From NCBI GenBank assembly GCA_003567475.1, contig PWZL01000030.1:1-64000 (forward strand): a stretch of 64,000 nt of DNA. The letters run 5' to 3'. Each line of letters opens with the position of its first letter. Position 1 is the stretch's first letter. Below, one piece after another: positions 47,643 to 56,525 of this stretch. A program made the position numbers and the translations under genes. The notes beneath the pieces were generated by a model that was given only the letters and a program-made list of their open reading frames with translations, ran no database searches and had not been told where the DNA came from. This stretch comes from Gammaproteobacteria bacterium. GTDB taxonomy: Bacteria; Pseudomonadota; Gammaproteobacteria; Steroidobacterales; PWYM01.

Positions 47643-49160
47643 ATGGTCAGCAGGCGCCGTCTCCTGGCCGCCGCCGGTGCGGCGGCGGCCTCGGTCTCAC
47701 TGCCGCTGCGAGCTGCACAGGCTGCTGGCCAGTCCTGGGATCTGCTGATCATCGGCGGCGGAACCGCGGGCCTGCCGGCCGCTATCGCGACTGCCCGTGC
47801 CGGCGGGCGTGTGCTGATCGTCGACAAGGCACCGCGACTCGGTGGCACCCTGTGGTTCTCGGGGGGGCAGATGAGCGCCGCGGGAACACGGTTGCAGCGG
47901 CAGCTCGGTATCGAGGATTCGCCTGCCGATCATCTGGCCGATATCCAACGGCTAAGCCGCGACACGGCCAATCCCGAAATCGCGGGGCTTGCCGTTGAGC
48001 ACGCCGCCGAGACGATCGACTGGCTGCTCGACCGGGGGCTCGAGTTGATGGAAGGACATCCGGTCGTCGGCACCGGGCACGAGCCCTACCTGGTCCGTCG
48101 GGTTTATGGACCGCCAGGCCGTGGCCCAGCGATCCTGCGCCTCCTGGAGGAAGCGCTCACCGGCAGTGCAGGGGCTGTTCGCACGATGACCTCCACTGCG
48201 GCGGTGGAACTCATCCAGGATCGTCGTGGGCGGGTCCGTGGTGCGCTATGCCGCTCGGATGGGTCGGCACCGGTCGAGTTTCATGCGCGCGCCGTGCTGA
48301 TCGCCAGCGGCGGGCACAACGCCAACCCGGAACTGTTCGAGGCCTTGACCGGTGTGCCGCTGTACCGTGCCGCCTGGGTGGGTGAAAACACCGGTGGTGG
48401 TCTGCAGCTCGGTCTGTCTGCCGGTGGGTTCGTGCAGGGCGGTGAGCATTACCTGTGTGATTTCGGCAGTATTCCCGCAAGCCTGGATTGGCCGGCCAAC
48501 GAGTTCGCGCGCTCGGTGCACCATCCCCAACGCCGCGCTCCCTGGGAGTTGATCGTCAACGTCGAGGGTGAGCGTTTCCTGCGCGAGGATGAGCCGAGTG
48601 TCGACCTGCGCGAACGGGCGCTGCTGGAGCAGCCCAGCCAGCGCTACTGGCTGGTGTTCGACCACGCCGCACTGACGCGTGCCCCGACGCTGATTCACTC
48701 GGCGCCGCCGGCCAGCGGTGCCTGGGATACCGGGCGGCTGCTGGGGACATTCGCGTCGCGCCATCCGGCATTCCGCTCGGCGGCCAGTCTGGAGGCGTTG
48801 GCAGAGGCCTGCGGGATGCCTGCGGAGCGCCTCGTCGGCACTGTCGACGACTACAACACGGGCGTGGCGCGAGGAAACGACCGGTTCGGCAGGCGACATC
48901 TACCGCGGCCTCTTGGCGAGCCGCCGTTCTATGCGATCCTGCACCAGGGCAGCAGTCTGTTGTCCTGGGCCGGCCTGGCTGTCGACCGCACGCTTCACGT
49001 GATCCGCACCGACGGCTCGCCCATCGCGGGGCTGTATGCTGCGGGAGAGGTGCTCGGCAAGGGCCAGCTGTCCGGGCAGTGTTTTGCCGGCGGCATGATG
49101 GTGACGCCGGCCCTGACATTCGGCCGCCTGGTCGGCGAGCGGGTGATGGCCGAAGGCTGA
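47643..49160 (+). CDS. Tat-exported FAD-binding (fumarate reductase/ketosteroid dehydrogenase-like) flavoprotein
   Basis: SRRRLLAAAG Tat motif; 'LLIIGGGTAGLPAAIATARAGGRVLIVDKAPRLGGT'; C-terminal 'GLYAAGEVLGKGQLSGQCFAGGMMVTPALTFGRLVGE'; ATG 47628 also possible. Confidence 0.88.
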   Translation: MVSRRRLLAAAGAAAASVSLPLRAAQAAGQSWDLLIIGGGTAGLPAAIATARAGGRVLIVDKAPRLGGTLWFSGGQMSAAGTRLQRQLGIEDSPADHLADIQRLSRDTANPEIAGLAVEHAAETIDWLLDRGLELMEGHPVVGTGHEPYLVRRVYGPPGRGPAILRLLEEALTGSAGAVRTMTSTAAVELIQDRRGRVRGALCRSDGSAPVEFHARAVLIASGGHNANPELFEALTGVPLYRAAWVGENTGGGLQLGLSAGGFVQGGEHYLCDFGSIPASLDWPANEFARSVHHPQRRAPWELIVNVEGERFLREDEPSVDLRERALLEQPSQRYWLVFDHAALTRAPTLIHSAPPASGAWDTGRLLGTFASRHPAFRSAASLEALAEACGMPAERLVGTVDDYNTGVARGNDRFGRRHLPRPLGEPPFYAILHQGSSLLSWAGLAVDRTLHVIRTDGSPIAGLYAAGEVLGKGQLSGQCFAGGMMVTPALTFGRLVGERVMAEG

Positions 49161-49248
49161 GCGTCGCTGCCTTCGCCATGTCGTCCCCGCTTGATGGTCG
49201 ACAGTGCTACGCTCCCGGCCGTGCCGGACTGACCTGAGGAGAACATCC

Positions 49249-49902
49249 ATGCGCATGCCCGCCATCGTGTCGCTGCTGGTCCTGGGCGGCCTTTCGCTCG
49301 ACGCGGCCGCCTGGGAACCCAGGCTCTTCGACCCGTCCGGCTACTCGCAGACGGTGACGGCCTGTGATGAGCTTGCCGCGCATCCGCTGGATCCATTCAA
49401 GGTTGCAGCAGGCCATTCGCAGGGCGATGTCGATCTCGCCGCGGCGGTGCCCGCCTGCGAGGCGGCCGTGGCGGCGGACCCGGACAACCCGCGTCTCAAC
49501 TATCAGCTCGCACGGGTCTACGGGTACAGCGGCCAGGGACACAAGGCCTATCCATACCGGAACCGCGCGGTCGAGGCCGACTATCCCCAGGCGCTGTTCG
49601 TGGTCGGGTTTCTCCACATGTTCGGGCTGAACGAACAGCCGCTGGATCGCTGCCGTGGGGGCGAGTTGATTCGCCGGTCCGCGCTGTATGGCCGCTCGGC
49701 CGGGCTGGTCAGCTTTCCGCGTTATGCGCTGCAGGGCCACTTCGAGACCTGCGAGTGGCCGATCGAGCCTGCAGAGCTGCTGGGTTTTCTCGACTATGCC
49801 GATCGCCGGTTCGGGCGGGACTTCTACCGAGGCATGCTCATCGAGTTGCTGGCGGAGCAGGTGCGGGCGCGCTGGCCCGAGGATGCGCCGGACGCCGGTT
49901 GA
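49249..49902 (+). CDS. Secreted TPR/Sel1-like hypothetical protein
   Basis: Signal peptide MRMPAIVSLLVLGGLSLDAAA; 'PDNPRLNYQLARVYGYSGQGHKAYPYRNRAVEADYPQALFVVGFLH'. Confidence 0.7.
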   Translation: MRMPAIVSLLVLGGLSLDAAAWEPRLFDPSGYSQTVTACDELAAHPLDPFKVAAGHSQGDVDLAAAVPACEAAVAADPDNPRLNYQLARVYGYSGQGHKAYPYRNRAVEADYPQALFVVGFLHMFGLNEQPLDRCRGGELIRRSALYGRSAGLVSFPRYALQGHFETCEWPIEPAELLGFLDYADRRFGRDFYRGMLIELLAEQVRARWPEDAPDAG

Positions 49903-50001
49903 CCGCGCGGGGCTGCGCCCCGGCCGCATCTGGCCTGCGGCGGCTGTGTTCACGCGTGGCCGGGCGTACAATGAGTGTCCGCGCTCAACCCGGAGAACCG
50001 C

Positions 50002-50283
50002 ATGCTTGCCGACCTGTTCGAGACCCTGAGGACGACGCCCGAAAAGCTCATCGATCGCCACCATGAAGGCGACGAGGCGCTGATGAGCCTGGTGCGCCGG
50101 GTGGCGGCCGAGCCGGACATGAGTCCGCGGGAATATCTCGCCATGGCCGTGGACAACTTCGTGGACAGCACGTCGGAGTCGGACTGGCTGCCCATCGCCC
50201 AGCGCCTGCACCAGCAGGAGGACCCTGAGCGCTCCTGCATGCACGAGATTGTCCGCGGCCAGATCGAGCGTGATCGAGCCTAG
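50002..50283 (+). CDS. Small hypothetical protein
   Basis: ATG 50002 preceded by CGGAGA; 93 aa, overlaps downstream hydrolase. Confidence 0.6.
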   Translation: MLADLFETLRTTPEKLIDRHHEGDEALMSLVRRVAAEPDMSPREYLAMAVDNFVDSTSESDWLPIAQRLHQQEDPERSCMHEIVRGQIERDRA

Positions 50284-50776
50284 GCCTCCGGTCTGTTTTT
50301 CCCATGGCAAGGAGAGCGGGCCATGGGGGACCAAGATCCGCCGGCTTGCCGACGAGGCCGAGGCCCTCGGCTGGCCTGTGGAATCGCTCGATTATCGCGG
50401 CATGGGGGTCGACGAACGGGTCGCCCGGCTGGCGGCCTGGCGCGACACCTGCGCGGTGGCGCCGGTGCTCGTGGGTTCCAGCATGGGCGCTCATGTGGCG
50501 CTGACGCAGGCGGAGCGTGCGTCCGGGCTGTTTCTGATGGCACCTGCCGTCTATATGCCCGGCTACGAGACGGCGACCCCGGCCGCGCCGCCAGGCGTCC
50601 CGATGACGATCGTCCACGGCTGGGCGGACGAGGTGGTCCCGGTCGATGGCGTACTGCGCTATGCGCGCGAGGCCGGCTGCACCCTTCACCTGCTGCCGGG
50701 CGATCACCGACTGCTCGAGCAGCTTGACCTGCTTGCCGCGCTGTTCAGGACCTTCCTGCAGGCCCTGAGGCCCTGA
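50270..50776 (+). CDS. Alpha/beta hydrolase
   Basis: 'VCFSHGKESGPWG', 'VLVGSSMGAHVAL' nucleophile elbow, 'IVHGWADEVVPV', 'GDHRL'. Confidence 0.85.
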   Translation: MIEPRPPVCFSHGKESGPWGTKIRRLADEAEALGWPVESLDYRGMGVDERVARLAAWRDTCAVAPVLVGSSMGAHVALTQAERASGLFLMAPAVYMPGYETATPAAPPGVPMTIVHGWADEVVPVDGVLRYAREAGCTLHLLPGDHRLLEQLDLLAALFRTFLQALRP

Positions 50777-50799
50777 CCCACGAAGCAACAAGGTATGCC

Positions 50800-51480
50800 A
50801 TGCCCCCACTGACGGAACGGATTCCGGAACCCGAACTGATGGAGGCCGCCGACCAGGCGGCAGCCTACGCCGCCGCCGATTTCGAGTCGGCAAACAGCGC
50901 CTTCATCGGTCACCTCGATACCCTGCTTGGTGGTCGCCCGCTGGTGGGTCCGGTGCTTGATCTTGGCTGCGGCCCGGCCGATATCTGCCTGCGGGTCGCC
51001 CGCAGCCACCCGGGCGCCGACATCCATGCGCTGGACGGCTCCGAGGCGATGCTGGCCTGTGCCCGCGAGCGTCTTGGCGCAGCCCCCGAGCTGGCCGGGC
51101 GCATCCGCCTGCTGCACGACACCCTGCCCGTGGAGATGCTGCCCGCGCGGCATTACGAGCTGGTGATGAGCAACAGCCTGCTGCACCATCTGCACCAGCC
51201 GGCCGTGCTGTGGGACACAGTGCGCCGGTTCGGTCGCAGTGGCACGCGGGTGCTGGTGATGGATCTGTTCCGACCGGACTCGACCGAGGCCGCGGCGGCG
51301 CTGGTGCGGACCTGGTCGGGCGATGAGCCGGAGGTGCTGCAGCGCGATTTCTACAACTCGCTGCTGGCGGCTTTCACGCCCGCGGAGGTCGAGGCGCAGC
51401 TCGCAGGCGCCGGCCTGAGCATGCTGGAGGTGCGCGTGGTCTCCGACCGGCACCTGCTGGTGGCCGGACAGCTGCCCTGA
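50800..51480 (+). CDS. Class I SAM-dependent methyltransferase
   Basis: 'VGPVLDLGCGPADICLRVARSHPGADIHALDGSEAMLACA'. Confidence 0.92.
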   Translation: MPPLTERIPEPELMEAADQAAAYAAADFESANSAFIGHLDTLLGGRPLVGPVLDLGCGPADICLRVARSHPGADIHALDGSEAMLACARERLGAAPELAGRIRLLHDTLPVEMLPARHYELVMSNSLLHHLHQPAVLWDTVRRFGRSGTRVLVMDLFRPDSTEAAAALVRTWSGDEPEVLQRDFYNSLLAAFTPAEVEAQLAGAGLSMLEVRVVSDRHLLVAGQLP

Positions 51481-51523
51481 CGCGCAGCCCGGAGCGGTCA
51501 CCCTGTGGCCGGTGCAGGCGTGC

Positions 51524-52468
51524 TCAGCGGTTCGTCAGCAGCTGGATCAGCCCGGGGAATGCAGGGTGTTCGTGGGTGACGACGAATACGGGAATCCCCT
51601 GGAGATAGTCCCGATACCTGCCCTTGGCGCTGAAACGCTCGCGAAAGCCTGAGCGCTGCAGCCGCTCGAGCATGCGCGGCAGAATCCCGCCAGCCAGATA
51701 CACGCCGCCGCGGGCGCCGGCGGACAGGGCCAGGTTGCCGGCGATGGTGGCCAGCATGCGCAGGAACATCTCGACGGCGGCGTCGGCCTCCGTATCGCCC
51801 CGCAGTGCGCGCGCCGTGATCTCCGCCGGATCCAGTGTCTCCACGCTGCGACCCTCCACTCGGGCCAGCAGGCGGTACAGCAGGGCAAGCCCAGGTCCCG
51901 AGACCAGTCGCTCTGCCGACACATGGCCATGCTCGCGCCGGGCCTCGGCGATGACCGCGGCCTCGCGCTCGTCGGCCGCCGCCAGGGTGACGTGTCCGCC
52001 TTCGGCCGCGACCGCGCTCCACCCCCCGTCGTCGCAGGGCACCAGCAGCCCCGTGCCCAGGCCGGTGCCGGGGCCGAGTACGATGCGCGGACTGCGGGGG
52101 TCGCCGAGGCCCTCGCCGAGCGCACGGAGGTCCTGGGGCTTGAGCCGCAGCAGCGCCCAGGCCAAGGCCGTGAAGTCGTTGACCACGTGCAGCCGCTCGA
52201 CACCCAGGGTCCGCGCCAGCCGCGCGCGTGAGAAGGCCCAGTCGATGTTGACCATGGTGACCTGGTCGGTGAGTACCGGACCGGCGACACACAGCGCCGC
52301 ATGGCGCAGTCGCGCCGGTCGGCCGACCTCGGCAAGGTAATGGACCAGCGCTTCGGTGAGGCCGGAGAACCGTTGATTGACCAGTTCCCGAACCGCGGTC
52401 ACCCGGCCGCTGTCGACCAGCGCGCAGCGCGTATTGGTGCCACCGATGTCGGCAATCAGGTCGAGCAT
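51524..52468 (-). CDS. glk: Glucokinase
   Basis: 'LIADIGGTNTRCALVDSG', 'VNDFTALAWALL', 'VLGPGTGLGTGLL', 'EGGHVTLAA'. Confidence 0.95.
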   Translation of the reverse strand: MLDLIADIGGTNTRCALVDSGRVTAVRELVNQRFSGLTEALVHYLAEVGRPARLRHAALCVAGPVLTDQVTMVNIDWAFSRARLARTLGVERLHVVNDFTALAWALLRLKPQDLRALGEGLGDPRSPRIVLGPGTGLGTGLLVPCDDGGWSAVAAEGGHVTLAAADEREAAVIAEARREHGHVSAERLVSGPGLALLYRLLARVEGRSVETLDPAEITARALRGDTEADAAVEMFLRMLATIAGNLALSAGARGGVYLAGGILPRMLERLQRSGFRERFSAKGRYRDYLQGIPVFVVTHEHPAFPGLIQLLTNR

Positions 52469-53856
52469 GCTCCGCTCCGCTCCCGCATGTCTTCCAGCGC
52501 GCCGACGAAGCGTGTTCGCCAGGCGTCGATATCGTTACGGCGCAGCACCTCGAGCATGGCGGCATGGCGCTCGCGCCTCTCGGCCAGCGGCATTTCCAGT
52601 GCCGTCTGGATGCCCTCGGCAACGCCGTCGGTATCATAAGGGTTGATCAGCACCGCCTGCTCGAGTTCGTAGGCGGCGCCGGCCAGCGTCGAGAGCACCA
52701 GTACGCCGGGGTCCGCCGGATTCTGTGCGGCAACGTATTCCTTGGCGACCAGGTTCATGCCGTCGCGCACCGGCGTGACCAGTCCGACCCGGGCCTCGCG
52801 ATAAAGCGCCATCAGCATGCCGCGATCGAAGCCGCGGTTGAGGTAGCGAACCGGCACCCAGTCGATCTCGGCGAAGCGCCCGTTGATATGGCCGGCGATG
52901 CGCTCGAGTTCCTCGCGGATCTCTGCATAGGTCCTGACGCCGGTGCGGGTCGGTGGGGCGATCTGCAGCAAGACGACGTCGCCACGGTTGCCCGGGTAAT
53001 GCTCCAGCAGCCGCTCGTAGGCGTTGAAGCGTTCCGGCAGTCCCTTGCTGTAGTCCAGGCGGTCTACGCCGATGATCATGCGTCGCCCGAGCAGGCTCTG
53101 GCGCAGCCGCTCCACCGGCTTCTTCCCGGCGTTTTCGACCCCGAGTCTGGCACAGCTGTCGACCTCGATGCCGATCGGGAAGACATCGGCCCGCAGCGTC
53201 CGATCGCCCGCCCGGATGCGCCCGTCACTGAGGATCTGTCCGCCAATCTGCGGCTGGGCGATGCATTCCTGGAACGCGCGAAGATCGCGCTGGGTATGGA
53301 AACCGACGACGTCATAGCTGCACAGGCACCGCAGCAGATGTTCGTGCACCGGCAGGGCGCGTAGCACGTCGAAGCTCGGAAAGGGCACATGCAGAAAAAA
53401 ACCGATCGGCTGGGTCACGCCCGCCCGGCGCAGTTCGGCGGCCAGGGGGATGAGGTGGTAGTCGTGGATCCAGAGGATGTCATCAGGTTCCAGCAGCGGC
53501 ACGAGCTTGCGGGCGAACAGCGCATTGACGCGCAGGTAGGCCTCGAAATTGTGCCGGTTGTAGCGGAAGAACCCGAGCAGGAAGTGAAACAGCGGCCAGA
53601 GTGTTTCGTTGCTGAAGCCGTTGTAGTAGGCGTCGAACTCGCTGGCATTGAGGTTGATGGTGGCGTAGGTGACGTTACCGGCCGTCTGCAGTCGTGCATC
53701 GTGGGGTTCGCTGTCGGTGGTCTTGCCATCCCAGCCAAACCAGATGCCGCCGTGCTCCTGCAGTGCCGCCAGCACCCCCACGGCCAGCCCGCCGGCGGCC
53801 TGGCCACCCCGCGGGATGGCCACCCGGTTGGATACCGCGATCAGTCTGCCGCTCAT
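52456..53856 (-). CDS. otsA: Alpha,alpha-trehalose-phosphate synthase
   Basis: 'LIAVSNRVAIP', 'WPLFHFLLGFFRYNRHNFEAYLRVNALFA', 'IWIHDYHLIPLAAELR', 'GVDRLDYSKGLPERFNAYERLL'. Confidence 0.95.
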   Translation of the reverse strand: MSGRLIAVSNRVAIPRGGQAAGGLAVGVLAALQEHGGIWFGWDGKTTDSEPHDARLQTAGNVTYATINLNASEFDAYYNGFSNETLWPLFHFLLGFFRYNRHNFEAYLRVNALFARKLVPLLEPDDILWIHDYHLIPLAAELRRAGVTQPIGFFLHVPFPSFDVLRALPVHEHLLRCLCSYDVVGFHTQRDLRAFQECIAQPQIGGQILSDGRIRAGDRTLRADVFPIGIEVDSCARLGVENAGKKPVERLRQSLLGRRMIIGVDRLDYSKGLPERFNAYERLLEHYPGNRGDVVLLQIAPPTRTGVRTYAEIREELERIAGHINGRFAEIDWVPVRYLNRGFDRGMLMALYREARVGLVTPVRDGMNLVAKEYVAAQNPADPGVLVLSTLAGAAYELEQAVLINPYDTDGVAEGIQTALEMPLAERRERHAAMLEVLRRNDIDAWRTRFVGALEDMRERSGACST

Positions 53857-53890
53857 CCGTACTCCCCTGCACCCGCCGGATGCAGCTACG

Positions 53891-55678
53891 CTAGAACGCC
53901 TCTTCCCAGGGTCGGCTGAGGCGCATCGCTGCGTTGATGATACCGACCATGCTGTAGGTCTGCGGGAAGTTTCCCCACAGTTCGCCCGTCGCTGGATCGA
54001 TGTCCTCCGACAGCAGCCCCAGCGGATTGCGGTGGGCCAGCATGTTTTCGAACAGCTCGCGCGCCTCATCGCGACGACCGGTCGCCGCCAGCGCATTGAT
54101 GTACCAGAACGTACAGATGTTGAAGGCGTTCTCCGGCATGCCGAAGTCATCGGCGGCACCGTAGCGGAACAGGAACTTGCCGCGTCGCAGCTGCTTCTCG
54201 ATCGCGCTCAGGGTGCCGCGCATTCTTGGGTCGTCGGCGGGCAGGAAGCCGAGCTCGTGGAGGGTCAGCAGGCTTGCATCCATTTCCGTACGGCCGAAGC
54301 TCTCCGTGAAGCTCTGCTGCTCCTCGTCCCAGGCGCGGGCACAGATTTCGGCATGGATATGCGAGGCACGGGCCTGCCAGTGCTTCGCCAGTCCGGGCTG
54401 CTCGAGCACAGCTGCGATCCGCGCGAGCCGATCACAGGCGGCCCAGCACATCACCGCCGAGAAGGTGTGGACCCGTTGTCTGCCGCGGTATTCCCACAGG
54501 CCGGCGTCGGGCTGATCGAAGCGCCGTGCGGCCTGCTCGCCCAGTCGTTGCAGCATCTCGAAGGTGGCCTGCTTGCTGTTGGCGGGCAGCCGACGGTCGA
54601 AGAACACCTGGGCCGATGACAGCACCACCGCACCGTAGACATCGTTCTGGACCTGCTCCCAGGCCTGGTTGCCGACCCTCACCGGCCCCATGCCCCGATA
54701 ACCAGGCAGGCTTGTGACCGTCCGCTCGAACAGGCGAGACTGGCCGCTGATGCCATAGAGCGGCTGCAGACCCTGGTCTTCGTCCATGCTGGAGGCGACG
54801 TTGATGATGTAGCGCAGATACGCCTCCATGGTCTTGGTTGCGCCCAGTCGGTTCAGTGCGTGGACCACGAAATAGCTGTCACGCAGCCAGCAGTAGCGAT
54901 AGTCCCAGTTGCGCCCGCTGTGAGCGGCTTCGGGAATCGAGGTGGTCAGGGCTGCGAGTACGGCGCCCGTGTCTTCATATGCGCAGAGCTTGAGGGTGAT
55001 GGCCGCGCGGATGACTGCATCCTGCCACTCGAAGGGAATCGCCAGCGAGCGGACCCAGTGCTGCCAGTAGCTGCGAGTCTCGCGCAGCATATGCCAGGCG
55101 CTATGCCCCGGGTTGTCGGTCAGGGTCTCGTCGGGCCCGAGCAGCAGGTGCAGAGGACCTTCAGGGACAAACTCGTACTCCTCGAGAATGGCGCTGATGG
55201 GACAATCGGTGGTCAGACGCAGTGTGAAGCCCGGGGAGACGAAGCGCACGTGGTTGCTGCCAAAGGTCGTGGCCGGACGCGCGGCGCCCCAGTCGTGGGC
55301 CGGGCGAAGGCTGATGCGGATGCGCGGGGTGCCAGACAGCGGTTCGATCATGCGCACCAGCATCACGGGTCGGAAATGCCGTCCGAACTGCTGATAGCGG
55401 GGCGCAAAGTCGCGGATACGGATCGCCCCGCCCTTGCTGTCGCGCAACGTCGTGACCAGCACCGCGGTATTGGTCTCATAATGCTGCTCGCTCTCCACCA
55501 GGTCGTGCAGATGGACCTCGTAGCTGCCGGACTCCGGGGCGCTCTGGTCGTGCAACAGCGAGCAGAACGCCGGGTCGCTGTCCATCCGCGGCAGGCAGCA
55601 CCAGGTGATTCGCGCGGTCCTGTCCAGCAGGGCTGCGATCTGGCAGTTGCCGATGACTGCAAGGTTCAGGTCGGACAT
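53891..55678 (-). CDS. Glycoside hydrolase family 15 protein (trehalase-like, cytoplasmic)
   Basis: 'NWDYRYCWLRDSYFVVHALNRLG', 'SEDIDPATGELWGNFPQTYSMVGIINAAMRL'. Confidence 0.94.
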   Translation of the reverse strand: MSDLNLAVIGNCQIAALLDRTARITWCCLPRMDSDPAFCSLLHDQSAPESGSYEVHLHDLVESEQHYETNTAVLVTTLRDSKGGAIRIRDFAPRYQQFGRHFRPVMLVRMIEPLSGTPRIRISLRPAHDWGAARPATTFGSNHVRFVSPGFTLRLTTDCPISAILEEYEFVPEGPLHLLLGPDETLTDNPGHSAWHMLRETRSYWQHWVRSLAIPFEWQDAVIRAAITLKLCAYEDTGAVLAALTTSIPEAAHSGRNWDYRYCWLRDSYFVVHALNRLGATKTMEAYLRYIINVASSMDEDQGLQPLYGISGQSRLFERTVTSLPGYRGMGPVRVGNQAWEQVQNDVYGAVVLSSAQVFFDRRLPANSKQATFEMLQRLGEQAARRFDQPDAGLWEYRGRQRVHTFSAVMCWAACDRLARIAAVLEQPGLAKHWQARASHIHAEICARAWDEEQQSFTESFGRTEMDASLLTLHELGFLPADDPRMRGTLSAIEKQLRRGKFLFRYGAADDFGMPENAFNICTFWYINALAATGRRDEARELFENMLAHRNPLGLLSEDIDPATGELWGNFPQTYSMVGIINAAMRLSRPWEEAF

Positions 55679-55706
55679 GAGTGGCCTCCGTGCCGGGGAT
55701 AAAGAG

Positions 55707-56441
55707 TCAGTTCAGCCACTGTCGCAGGCAGGCATGCACCGCGGTGACGTCTGGCAAACAGTAGCGTGCCTGGCTCTGATCGATGGTGCCCACCCGCACG
55801 GTCAGGCCGCCCATGGTGTTGACGGCCTGGAAGCCCGCCTCGTCGGTGACATCATCGCCGATGAATACCGGGGTGCGCGCGCGATAGGGGGGGTCGGCCA
55901 TGAACGCCTGGATGGCACGTCCCTTGTCGCTGCCTGCAGGCATGAACTCGAGCACCATCTTGCCCCGGAGCAGTCGCGTCTGCGGGCCGAGTGACTCGAT
56001 AAGGCCTTCGGCCAGTGCAATGGCAGCCTCGGCCTGGCCGGGCGCGTTGCGGTAGTGCAAGGCGATCGCAGAACCCTTGTCTTCCACCACCACCCCGTCA
56101 TGGCGTCGTGCGAAGGTCTGGAGCCGGGGTGCGAGCCGGTCATGCCAGCCTGGGGGCGGCGGCGCATGGTGTTCGCGGGCCTGCGCATCACGCCGTTGCA
56201 GGCCATGCACGCCCGCCGCAGGCAGCCGCAACGGGCTGAAGAGTTGGTCGAGATCAGCCAGTGTCCGACCGCTGACCAGCGCAAGGGCGCCGGCCAGCCG
56301 CTCGCCGGCATGCTCCAGCAAAGCTTTGGTGGCCGCGCTCACGGTGACCGCGTCCGGCTGGGGCGCAAGCTCCAGCAGCGTTCCGTCGACGTCCAGAAAC
56401 AGGGCCGCCTGCGCAGGTGGCGGCATTTGCATCACAACCAT
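55707..56441 (-). CDS. otsB: Trehalose-6-phosphate phosphatase
   Basis: 'LFLDVDGTLLELAPQPDAV', 'LVSGRTLADLDQLF', 'IGDDVTDEAGFQAVN'. Confidence 0.95.
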   Translation of the reverse strand: MVVMQMPPPAQAALFLDVDGTLLELAPQPDAVTVSAATKALLEHAGERLAGALALVSGRTLADLDQLFSPLRLPAAGVHGLQRRDAQAREHHAPPPPGWHDRLAPRLQTFARRHDGVVVEDKGSAIALHYRNAPGQAEAAIALAEGLIESLGPQTRLLRGKMVLEFMPAGSDKGRAIQAFMADPPYRARTPVFIGDDVTDEAGFQAVNTMGGLTVRVGTIDQSQARYCLPDVTAVHACLRQWLN

Positions 56442-56525
56442 CCCGCCACGATACCTGTTGCCGTGTGCGCCGGAAAGCCACGGTCACGCCGCCGGTATTG
56501 ATACCATGGTCTGCGGCAATCGCTG

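Noticed and set aside
49918-49950. GGGGC-TGC-GCCCC hairpin after the TPR-like gene as a terminator
   Set aside because: No T-tract on either side.
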